Assembly (NCBI GenBank): GCA_020850915.1
Contig: JADZDV010000126.1
Span: 1 to 9,825 of the forward strand
Direction: 5' to 3'
Length of the DNA: 9,825 bases
Origin: Chloroflexota bacterium
GTDB lineage: Bacteria; Chloroflexota; UBA6077; JADZDV01
Position numbers and translations under genes: made by a program
Shown here: one piece after another, positions 1 to 5,201 of the stretch
Numbering within the stretch: the first letter of the stretch is position 1
Layout: every line of letters starts with the position of its first letter
Notes under the pieces: model-generated
Told to the model about the DNA's origin: nothing
The model's database searches: none
Seen by the model: only the letters and a program-made list of their open reading frames with translations

Positions 1-136
1 GGGCCAGCCCCGCCAGGTCCTCGGCGTTCGAGCCCCGCCCGTGGATCCCCACGACGATCGGCAGGTGGCTCGTCTCGCCTTCCGGCGACAGATCCAGGCA
101 GTCGAGGCCCGCCGTCTTCAACTCCTGCTTCCGCAT
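1..136 (-). CDS. Alpha/beta hydrolase (phospholipase/carboxylesterase-like), 5' part only
   Basis: This is the N-terminal 45 codons of a gene that runs off the left edge of the window. The translation starts MRKQELKTAG and reaches LPIVVGIHGRGSNAEDLAGL at about residues 25-44. The hydrophobic strand followed by HGRG and then SNAEDL is the oxyanion-hole region (strand beta-3) of the phospholipase/carboxylesterase (Abhydrolase_2) group of serine esterases. The catalytic Ser, Asp and His lie outside the window. There is no signal peptide, so a cytoplasmic esterase is likely. The ATG at 136 is chosen because it is the only good start in the frame before the conserved strand; a GGAGG lies about 11 bases and a GGGGG run directly upstream. 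The IS element ends about 104 bp upstream of this start and its transposase is read in the same direction. Family assignment is fairly sure; the substrate cannot be told. Confidence 0.75.
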   Translation of the reverse strand, partial: MRKQELKTAGLDCLDLSPEGETSHLPIVVGIHGRGSNAEDLAGLA

Positions 137-240
137 GCCCCCACAGGCCTCCGATCTGTAGTGATGGTACTCGCTAGCCCGGTGGAGCGCGAGGAAAGCC
201 CGACCTGCGCCGATCGGGTGTGACAGGGAGTGCGGCCTGC
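137..240. other. Intergenic spacer between hydrolase start and left IS end
   Basis: This 104-bp stretch should hold the hydrolase promoter, unless the IS insertion has replaced it. I see no good -35/-10 pair on the minus strand; TACCAT at 167-172 (minus strand would read ATGGTA, so it is not a clean match) is not convincing. The last 20 bases form an inverted match to the inner part of the adjacent IS end, described separately. Confidence 0.4.
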
Positions 241-270
241 ACCGGTAGGGGCAGGTCCCCGCAGCCTGTC
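241..270 (+). repeat. Left terminal inverted repeat of the IS
   Basis: 30 bp; matches the reverse complement of 2211-2240 at 27 of 30 positions. The outer 12 bases and the inner 10 bases are identical, and the mismatches are at 253, 255 and 256. Confidence 0.85.
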
Positions 271-287
271 CTGAAATATGCGTGAGC

Positions 288-302
288 GGCGCCGAAGGCG
301 CC
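288..302. repeat. Hairpin GGCGCC-GAA-GGCGCC in IS 3' region
   Basis: A perfect 6-bp stem with a 3-base loop, lying between the left IS end and the transposase stop. Both arms are also self-complementary. It may end transposase transcription or protect the IS end from read-through, but there is no T-run. Function is an inference. Confidence 0.4.
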
Positions 303-319
303 CTGGCCGCTCTCCCAGG

Positions 320-349
320 CGGTTCCGGGCGGTTCCGAGCGGTTCCGGG
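320..349. repeat. Three tandem copies of a 10-bp unit CGGTTCCGRG
   Basis: Units are 320-329, 330-339 and 340-349, differing only at the ninth base of the middle copy, with a partial fourth copy (CGGT) at 351-354. They lie in the subterminal non-coding part of the IS, where iterated sites can serve as transposase binding sites. That role is an inference. Confidence 0.6.
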
Positions 350-396
350 GCGGTCGAGCGAGGCTGGGGATGGCTCCCAGCGTCGTCTCCGCCACT

Positions 397-411
397 CCGG
401 ACCCCGTCCGG
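397..411. repeat. Hairpin CCGGAC-CCC-GTCCGG after the transposase gene
   Basis: A perfect 6-bp stem with a 3-base loop, about 35 bp past the transposase stop codon on the minus strand, followed by very GC-rich sequence. It could act as a terminator, but there is no T-run, so a plain intrinsic terminator is not supported. Confidence 0.35.
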
Positions 412-444
412 GGGCGCCCGGTCCGGCCCGGGCCCGCCCAGTCC

Positions 445-2133
445 TCAGCTCAGTCCCACGCCTGCCAGCCGCGCCCGCTCCGCGGGCGGCCACCCGGCGC
501 GCGCCTGCCAGGCCCGCCACAGCGTCCGCAGGTTGAAGGCGGTCGCCAGCAGGCTCCATTCCGACCGCACCGCCTCCAGCCCCCGCAGCAGCAGCCGCCG
601 CGCGCCCAACTGCTCCTTCAGAATGCCAAAGACCGGCTCCGGCAACTGCTGCCGCTGCCGATACCGGGCTTTCGCCTCCGCCGTCGCCATCCGCGCCCGG
701 TGCGCCTGCAGCCGCCGCTCTTCCGGGCCCACCTCCAGCGCCCGCCCTTGCCGCCGATCCTGCGTGCAGACCCCAAACGCCGGACAGGCCCGGCAGCCCG
801 CGACCTCGCCCCGGTACAGCCGCGTCACCGGCCGCCCCGGGCGCTGCTTCTCGCCCCGGAACCACAGCGGCTGCCCCAGCGGACAGGTGTAGGTGTCGGT
901 GGTCGCGTCATATTGGAAGGCTGCCTTGTGGTACGGCTGCTCCAGCGCCACCTGCTGCGCTTCCGGCAGCAGCACCGCCTGCCCCAGCGCCTCGCAGGCC
1001 GCCAGGTTCGCTCCAGAGTGGTAGCCGCCATCCGCCAGCGTCAGGGGTGTGCCCGCCCCGTTGTCCCGCGCCGCCGCGATCATCGGCGCCAACTGCGCAT
1101 GGTCGTCCGGGTCGGTCACCACGTCCGCCGCCGTAATCAACAGCCCGCCGGGTGCCTTCCCCACCCGCCCCGACGGCTCCGCTGGCTCCGCTGGCGCCTC
1201 CAGCCCCCCCGCGGCAGCCGCCGCCAGCGGCGCGATCCGCGCCGGGCTCACCATCGCCTGCGCGTTGTAGCCCGCCACGATCCCCTGCCGCCCCTTCATC
1301 AACCGCGCGTCTCCGTCCGTCAGGTTCACCCGCGGCGTGCCCGACGCCGACGTCCGCGCCTTCCCGTTCTTCTCGTTCTTCCCGTTTTTCGCGCCCTTCG
1401 CGCCCTTCGCGCCGCGGGTGTCCTTGCTGTCCCTGGTGTCCCTGGTGTCCCTGGTCTTCCCCGGGGTCTTCGCCGCCTCCGCGGCCTCCTCCGCGCAGAC
1501 CTGGGCCAGCGCCCGCTGCACCTGCTCCCGCAACGCCGTCTGCTCCTGCAACGCCGTCGGCAGCCGGGGTGGGACGGGCGCCTCGCCCCCCTGGTTCTGC
1601 GCCTCCAGATCCGCGATCGCCGCGTCCGTCCGCTCCAGCAGCCGCTCCAGCCCCGCCCGATCGTACGTCCGCCCCTTGGCCGCGTTGCCCGCCAGCTTCG
1701 TCCCGTCCACCGCCTGCACCGCCAGGTCCACCAGCCCGGCCCGCACCGCCGTCCGCACCGTCCGCTTCAGCAGCCGTCGCAGCTGCAGGCGGTGCGTCTG
1801 GTAGAACCGCCACAGCGTGTTGTGGTCTGGCTGCTGCTGCGCGGTCAGCCACAGGTACGGCAGCTGCTCCCGACAGGCCCGCTCCAGCTTCCGCGTCGAG
1901 CGCAGCCCAGTCATGAAGCCGTACAGCCACACCCCCAGCAGCACCCGCGGGCTGTAGCCGGGTGCTCCCCGCACCTGCCCGGCCACCGCCACCTCCAGCT
2001 CCGCCCAGTCCGCTCGCCTCAGCCCGTCGACGAACGCCGCCACAAACCGCACCGCGTGGTCGGCCGGGATCAACTCGTCCAGGGTGGGCGGCAGCAACCA
2101 GCCTTGCTCTCGGTCCAGCGGGTAGACGGACAT
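445..2133 (-). CDS. IS1182-like (IS5/IS4-superfamily) DDE transposase
   Basis: A 562-residue transposase. The N-terminal ~95 residues (LDELIPADHAVRFVAAFVDG at 18-37 and the helical region to YGFMTGLRSTRKLERAC) match the DUF772-type N-terminal domain of this group. Catalytic residues are read as D143 in AVDGTKL, D368 in LADGGYHSG and E499 in LPEPVFGILKEQLG, the usual RNase-H-fold order. A cysteine cluster (C417, C447, C450, C456) before the glutamate suggests a zinc ribbon, as often seen in IS1182 proteins. A charged, low-complexity stretch at about 223-260 separates the first two aspartates. No frameshift or stop interrupts it. The ATG at 2133 has AAAGGGG seven bases upstream. It cuts and pastes the surrounding element by acting on the inverted repeats. 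Function is well supported by the motif order and the flanking repeats. Confidence 0.93.
   Translation of the reverse strand: MSVYPLDREQGWLLPPTLDELIPADHAVRFVAAFVDGLRRADWAELEVAVAGQVRGAPGYSPRVLLGVWLYGFMTGLRSTRKLERACREQLPYLWLTAQQQPDHNTLWRFYQTHRLQLRRLLKRTVRTAVRAGLVDLAVQAVDGTKLAGNAAKGRTYDRAGLERLLERTDAAIADLEAQNQGGEAPVPPRLPTALQEQTALREQVQRALAQVCAEEAAEAAKTPGKTRDTRDTRDSKDTRGAKGAKGAKNGKNEKNGKARTSASGTPRVNLTDGDARLMKGRQGIVAGYNAQAMVSPARIAPLAAAAAGGLEAPAEPAEPSGRVGKAPGGLLITAADVVTDPDDHAQLAPMIAAARDNGAGTPLTLADGGYHSGANLAACEALGQAVLLPEAQQVALEQPYHKAAFQYDATTDTYTCPLGQPLWFRGEKQRPGRPVTRLYRGEVAGCRACPAFGVCTQDRRQGRALEVGPEERRLQAHRARMATAEAKARYRQRQQLPEPVFGILKEQLGARRLLLRGLEAVRSEWSLLATAFNLRTLWRAWQARAGWPPAERARLAGVGLS
1361..1456 (-). 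repeat. 9-bp periodic coding repeats inside the transposase
   Basis: Two adjoining arrays of 9-bp units lie in the transposase frame: 1361-1414 (TTCCCGTTC-like then TTCGCGCCC-like units, six in all) and 1421-1456 (TCCCTGGTG-like, four units). They encode the tripeptides KNG/KNE, GAK and RDT in residues of about 227-257. The period is a multiple of three, so copy-number change keeps the frame. Confidence 0.8.
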
Positions 2134-2210
2134 GGCGAGACCCCTTTCGACTCGGCTGCCCCTACACTACCCCACCACCCGCCCTCGCCGGTAGCGAACA
2201 TCTGTTCTGA

Positions 2211-2240
2211 GACAGGCTGCGGGGGACCGCCCCTACCGGT
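2211..2240 (-). repeat. Right terminal inverted repeat of the IS
   Basis: 30 bp, inverted partner of 241-270 (27 of 30 identical). The transposase start codon is 78 bp inside it, so the transposase promoter should lie in 2134-2240; I see no strong -35/-10 pair there. Confidence 0.85.
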
Positions 2241-2312
2241 TGACGGCGCCTCCTGCAACATGTTTCGGGCGCACCCCATCCCCGCGAGCGGCTATGCGAG
2301 CGCTGACCCTTG

Positions 2313-2321
2313 TGATATACT
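2313..2321 (+). promoter_or_regulatory. Extended -10 promoter candidate for speD
   Basis: TGATATACT is a TGn extended -10 element with TATACT as the hexamer, one mismatch to TATAAT, in otherwise GC-rich DNA. No good -35 lies 16-18 bases upstream, which an extended -10 does not need. It is 73 bp outside the IS end and points towards speD. Transcription from about 2328 would give a leader of about 277 bases. Confidence 0.45.
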
Positions 2322-2604
2322 GCGTCTCGCGGCCTCCCGGGCCGTGCCCGAGACCTCCAACACAAGCCTCGACACCGAGCACCATTTACTGGGGACGGCT
2401 GTACACCCAATCCGCCGCGTAGCTGGCGGGGCCGCCTTGGGGTGGTGCTTTATCGTGGGCGCGATTGGGGCGCCTTGGGCGGTGCTGTTGGGGCAGCGCC
2501 GGGAAAGGAAGTGGGAAGGGCCCTGGCATCCGTCGAGGGTCTTATGGTGGCCACGCGCCTGGCGTCGTTTTGGCGCACAGCGGGCCAGCGCGGAGGTATT
2601 GTCG
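2322..2604 (+). other. Long non-coding leader of speD
   Basis: About 280 bp between the promoter candidate and the speD start with no convincing gene. The speD reading frame is open upstream through this stretch, but the predicted peptide resembles nothing in the SpeD family and lacks a ribosome binding site. A stem GGTGCTG/CAGCGCC with a 6-base loop lies at 2481-2500. I do not recognise a SAM riboswitch or any other known class here, though I cannot exclude one by eye. Confidence 0.4.
2592..2596 (+). promoter_or_regulatory. Ribosome binding site that fixes the speD start
   Basis: GGAGG eight bases before the GTG at 2605. The TTG at 2599 is only two bases away and the next in-frame ATG at 2626 is too far, so this site selects GTG 2605. 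Confidence 0.7.
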
Positions 2605-2985
2605 GTGAAGAGTGTGGGACGACACATGATTCTGGAGCTCTGGGGCTGCCAGAATCTGAACTCGACGGAAGTCGTCGAGCGTGCGATGCGCGACGTGATC
2701 GACGCGTGTGATCTCACGCTACTGGACCTTCGGGTCTATCCGTTCACGCCGATAGGCGTGACGGGCGTGGCAGTCGTGTCAGAGTCCCACGTGATGATTC
2801 ATACCTGGCCGGAGTACGGCTACGCCGCGGTTGACGTGTTCACCTGTGGCGAGCAGGCGAATCCGGTCGCGGGCCTCGCGTCACTCAAGCGCCACTTCCT
2901 GCCGGAACGCGTTCAGGTCATGGAGATCTCGCGAGGGCTGGTCGAAGCCGACGTGCTCGACAAGCGGCCCGTTCCAGTCGGTTAA
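2605..2985 (+). CDS. speD: S-adenosylmethionine decarboxylase proenzyme, bacterial short type
   Basis: SpeD decarboxylates S-adenosylmethionine to give the aminopropyl donor for spermidine synthesis; it is a cytoplasmic enzyme that cleaves itself into two chains and makes a pyruvoyl cofactor. The 126-residue product is the usual length of the short bacterial form. ESHVMIHTWPEYGYAAVDVF at about 60-79 is the hallmark region: Ser61 is the expected cleavage and pyruvoyl site, His66 and Cys81 (in FTCG) sit at the same spacing as the processing and catalytic residues of the Thermotoga maritima enzyme. The GTG at 2605 is chosen because GGAGG at 2592-2596 lies eight bases upstream and the product MKSVGRHMILELWGC then matches the family N-terminus. 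No spermidine synthase gene (speE) is in the window. An IS element lies 364 bp upstream. Identification is firm. Confidence 0.95.
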   Translation: MKSVGRHMILELWGCQNLNSTEVVERAMRDVIDACDLTLLDLRVYPFTPIGVTGVAVVSESHVMIHTWPEYGYAAVDVFTCGEQANPVAGLASLKRHFLPERVQVMEISRGLVEADVLDKRPVPVG

Positions 2986-3084
2986 CTGCCTCTGGCATCC
3001 CGGCGCGCGCCACCGTCATACAGGATCAGGGGGGCGCCAGTCCGACGCACCCGCCTGCTGCACCTGGCCTGACCTGTTGTGCTC

Positions 3085-3121
3085 AGGCGGACGCGGGCGT
3101 GCTCACCCGCTTGCTTCGCCT
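3085..3121. terminator. Two-part hairpin between convergent genes
   Basis: An outer stem AGGCG/CGCCT (3085-3089 with 3117-3121) encloses an inner stem GCGGG/CCCGC (3093-3097 with 3106-3110). It lies 100 bp after speD and at the very end of the minus-strand gene that stops at 3120. It could end transcription from both sides. There is no T-run and the stems are short, so the call is weak. The rest of 2986-3084 shows nothing but a GC palindrome (GGCGCGCGCC at 3001-3010). Confidence 0.3.
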
Positions 3122-3497
3122 AACCGGAGGTCGGTCCGACGGCACCCGCGGTTCCCGTTGACGCTGTTGAATCCTCGGCGGTGGCTGATGCCGTCGAACT
3201 GCCGGTGGCGGCGTTTGCTCCGGGAGCTTCGCCCGATGAGGCGGAGCCGGCTGTCTGGCTGCCCGTTGCCGCGGCCGTGAGTCGCTCCGCCTTCTGCTGA
3301 GCGCTCGCTCGGGCGCCCTCGAGCACCTGCTGGACCTCCCCGCGCAGATCCCGCACGGTCTGGCGCGTCTCGTCGAGCAGCGCTTCCATCCGACCGGTGT
3401 TGATCCCGAGACCGGCGGGCACCTGTTCCTCCTGGAACAGGTCGTAGATCGCCTTGCCAATGACCCCGATCAGTATTCCGAAGAGGAGCTTGAACAT
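3120..3497 (-). CDS. Small membrane-anchored protein, YtxH-like, function unknown
   Basis: A 125-residue product. One membrane segment (LLFGILIGVIGKAIYDLF, residues 4-21) is followed by a helical region (about 35-75, DETRQTVRDLRGEVQQVLEG) that could form a coiled coil, and then a low-complexity tail rich in Ala, Ser, Thr and Gly from about 75 to the end. This plan resembles small YtxH-type membrane proteins of unknown or stress-related role; I do not claim homology. The start at 3497 is chosen over an in-frame upstream start because GGAGG (3504-3508) lies six bases before it and it begins directly at the membrane segment. It lies 114 bp downstream of the S41-like gene on the same strand, with its own -10 candidate between them. 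Confidence 0.75.
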   Translation of the reverse strand: MFKLLFGILIGVIGKAIYDLFQEEQVPAGLGINTGRMEALLDETRQTVRDLRGEVQQVLEGARASAQQKAERLTAAATGSQTAGSASSGEAPGANAATGSSTASATAEDSTASTGTAGAVGPTSG

Positions 3498-3529
3498 CGA
3501 GTACCTCCAGCTACCATGGTCCGCCAACA

Positions 3530-3535
3530 AGTATA
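3530..3535 (-). promoter_or_regulatory. -10 candidate for the small membrane protein gene
   Basis: TATACT read on the minus strand, 32 bp before the start codon at 3497. No TTGACA-like -35 is at the right distance; a perfect palindrome at 3546-3557 occupies that position instead. Confidence 0.4.
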
Positions 3536-3545
3536 CGGCCCTGCT

Positions 3546-3574
3546 CAGGACGTCCTGGCGGAGTGCAACTCCGC
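3546..3574. promoter_or_regulatory. Adjacent palindrome and hairpin between two minus-strand genes
   Basis: CAGGACGTCCTG at 3546-3557 is a perfect 12-bp palindrome. It abuts a perfect 7-bp stem with a 3-base loop, GCGGAGT-GCA-ACTCCGC, at 3558-3574. Together they lie in the 114-bp gap after the S41-like gene and just upstream of a -10 candidate. The palindrome could be an operator and the hairpin a terminator stem for the upstream gene, but there is no T-run. Confidence 0.45.
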
Positions 3575-3611
3575 GATCAGATGGTGGGTGGGCCGCGGCG
3601 CTGGGCGCGTG

Positions 3612-5039
3612 CTAGCTGGAGCGCAGCGCCAGCACCTGGCGGGCCCGGTCCCTCTGGGGGTCGCGGCCGTTGGCCAGATCGTCCACGGTGTTCTCGATCG
3701 GGATGTCTGGCTGGAGCCCAACGCGGTCGATGGCTGTGCCTGATGGTGCCAGCAGATGCTTCAGCGTCAGGGCAACTGCCGAGCCGTCGGAGAGCTGCTG
3801 GACGCCCACCACGCCAACGCTACCGGCTGTCTTCGCTCCGACCAGCGTGGCGATCTGATAGTCGCGGAGGGCGGCGGCGAGCAGCTCGCCGGCGCCGCTC
3901 GTCTGGCCGTCCACGAGCACGACCATCGGTACATTGACCCTGGACGACGCCGGGCGCTGATCGGTGAACTCGGCGGTCCGCTGTCCCGATCGATCGGTGC
4001 TGATGGCCAGAGGCCGCACGTCCATGAAGTAGCCCGCGACCTTCTTCGCGATGTCGGTTGTTCCGCCGACGCGGCGCAGGTCGAGAACCAAGCTCTTGAG
4101 CGTCGAGCGTGAACCGGCCAACAGCGCGCCCACGCGCTCGACGACCGTCTGGTCGCTGAGGCTTCGCACGCGCAGGAGTCCGATGCCACTGCTATCTACC
4201 GCGAGCTCGGCGGGCGGCACGTCGATGGCACGCCGGAATGCCCTCACCACGACGGGAGAGCCCTGGCGACTGACCTCTAGCTCCACCTCGGTCCCCACCT
4301 GTCCACGGATCAGGCTGGCGATCCGGTCCGCCGGTGCGGAGGTCACCGTCTCGCTGTTGACGCGAACGATCTGGTCACCCGGTCGGAGCCCCGCCTGGGC
4401 GGCTGGACTGTTCGGGATCACCTCGACGATCATCGGGTTGCCCGTCTCCTGATACGGAATCATGATGATCCCGATCGTGCCGCCGCCATCAGCCCGCCGG
4501 CGCGTGTCATCAGCGGCGATGAAGGTGGACTGTGGATCGTTCAGGCTGGCCATCATCGCCCGAACGACGGCGTAGTCCGGTCGCGCCGAGGTGGCGTAGT
4601 CCGGCATCTTGTTCTTGACCGAGTCGAACGCCTGGATGAACGACTGGAAGTCGCGCTCCGGGCTGCCGGTTGGGACCGGGAAGATCTCGATCGGCGCGGC
4701 CGCCAGGGGCGGGTACCCGGCCGCGTCAATGCTCTGGTCCACAGCGTTCGCGCCAGCGAAGATCAGACCGGCATAGTCCACGCTCTCGACGTAGTTCGTC
4801 AGCACGGCACGATAGACATTTGCGATATCTTCGTCCGTGAGGGGGGAGACAGGGCGGGGGTTGTCCTGGGAAGCCTGAGCAGCCTGGCGCCTGGCCTGAA
4901 TGGCGTCCGCTCGGGCGGCGGCCTCCGGGTCTCCGCGCTGGTTCGCCGTGGTCAGGCGGTTGGCACAGCCCCCGCTCCAGAGCAGCGCGGCGGCCACGAG
5001 CGCCGTCAACCCAGCGCGAGCAGCGGTCTCAGATCTCAT
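3612..5039 (-). CDS. S41-family (C-terminal processing peptidase-like) PDZ lipoprotein, active site apparently altered
   Basis: A 475-residue exported protein. The N-terminus has a signal peptide ending ALLWSGGC with Cys25 as a probable lipid site, though the lipobox is not ideal. A linker and helical region reach about 185. A PDZ domain follows (about 187-267; NSPAAQAGLRPGDQIVRVN), then the S41 protease fold (about 285-450; GIGLLRVRSLSDQT, DLRRVGG, VLVDGQTSGAGELLAAAL, LSDGSAVALTLKHLLAPSG). Active family members use a Ser in the SASASE motif and a Lys in TFGKG, and carry NPGG after DLR. Here these read TSGAGE, TAGSVG and RVGG: the nucleophile position is Gly382 with Ser381 next to it, the lysine position is Ser407, and Asp393 is kept. 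It may be a non-catalytic homologue. The ATG at 5039 suits the signal peptide; a GTG at 5048 is the alternative. Confidence 0.85.
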   Translation of the reverse strand: MRSETAARAGLTALVAAALLWSGGCANRLTTANQRGDPEAAARADAIQARRQAAQASQDNPRPVSPLTDEDIANVYRAVLTNYVESVDYAGLIFAGANAVDQSIDAAGYPPLAAAPIEIFPVPTGSPERDFQSFIQAFDSVKNKMPDYATSARPDYAVVRAMMASLNDPQSTFIAADDTRRRADGGGTIGIIMIPYQETGNPMIVEVIPNSPAAQAGLRPGDQIVRVNSETVTSAPADRIASLIRGQVGTEVELEVSRQGSPVVVRAFRRAIDVPPAELAVDSSGIGLLRVRSLSDQTVVERVGALLAGSRSTLKSLVLDLRRVGGTTDIAKKVAGYFMDVRPLAISTDRSGQRTAEFTDQRPASSRVNVPMVVLVDGQTSGAGELLAAALRDYQIATLVGAKTAGSVGVVGVQQLSDGSAVALTLKHLLAPSGTAIDRVGLQPDIPIENTVDDLANGRDPQRDRARQVLALRSS

Positions 5040-5089
5040 CCAGTACACGGCTCCGGTCCAAGTCCGTCATGTCTGTCCGGATCACACGG

Positions 5090-5118
5090 ATTATACGGGG
5101 TGCGACGGCCGGTCCGAG
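5090..5118 (-). promoter_or_regulatory. Promoter candidate for the S41-like gene
   Basis: On the minus strand a perfect TATAAT lies at 5095-5090, with a poor -35 (CTCGGA, 5118-5113) 17 bases upstream. The start site would be near 5083, giving a leader of about 45 bases to the ATG at 5039. A perfect -10 hexamer is uncommon by chance in this GC-rich sequence. Confidence 0.5.
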
Positions 5119-5201
5119 TGTTGAGGTATTGCCGGGGAGCGGGAGCGCGGGAAGCCTGGGCGACGGCCGATTCCGGTACCATGCTGACGGGGGGTCCGCG
5201 C

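Larger units (their letters stand above)
241..2240. mobile_element. Complete IS1182-like insertion sequence, 2,000 bp
   Basis: The element is bounded by 30-bp terminal inverted repeats at 241-270 and 2211-2240 that match at 27 of 30 positions. Both begin with ACCGGTAGGGGC and end with GCAGCCTGTC; the three mismatches are in the middle. One intact 562-codon transposase gene fills most of the element on the minus strand. The outer hexamer ACCGGT is itself a palindrome, so it could be the tip of the inverted repeat or a duplicated palindromic target (CCGG or ACCGGT); the two cannot be told apart from one copy. No other direct repeat flanks the ends. About 170 bp of structured, GC-rich non-coding DNA lies between the left repeat and the transposase stop. 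The intact gene and well-matched ends suggest a recent, possibly active copy. Confidence 0.85.

Noticed and set aside
1361..1456. CRISPR-like or minisatellite array
   Set aside because: The units are 9 bp, contiguous, without spacers, and lie in frame in the transposase. They are coding repeats.
908..1930. Long minus-strand frame of 340 codons and long plus-strand frames inside the transposase
   Set aside because: They are shifted frames of the transposase with Gly/Ala/Arg or Pro/Ser/Ala-rich products and no motifs; the transposase frame holds all catalytic residues.
2328..2604. SAM riboswitch in front of speD
   Set aside because: I could not match the stems or conserved bases of a known SAM class by eye, so only the unexplained leader is reported.
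2442..2711. Plus-strand frame of 89 codons overlapping the speD start, as a leader peptide
   Set aside because: It has no good ribosome binding site and overlaps speD out of frame; the peptide shows no Met, Arg or other regulatory codon run.
370..2985. A single 871-codon plus-strand frame covering the IS and speD
   Set aside because: The first two thirds are antisense to an intact, motif-bearing transposase and give a Pro/Arg/Leu-rich peptide typical of GC-rich antisense frames. Only the end, from GTG 2605, is a real gene (speD).
5100..5201. Upstream extension of the DUF711 protein
   Set aside because: The extra N-terminal residues are unlike the family and have no ribosome binding site; they lie in the divergent promoter region.
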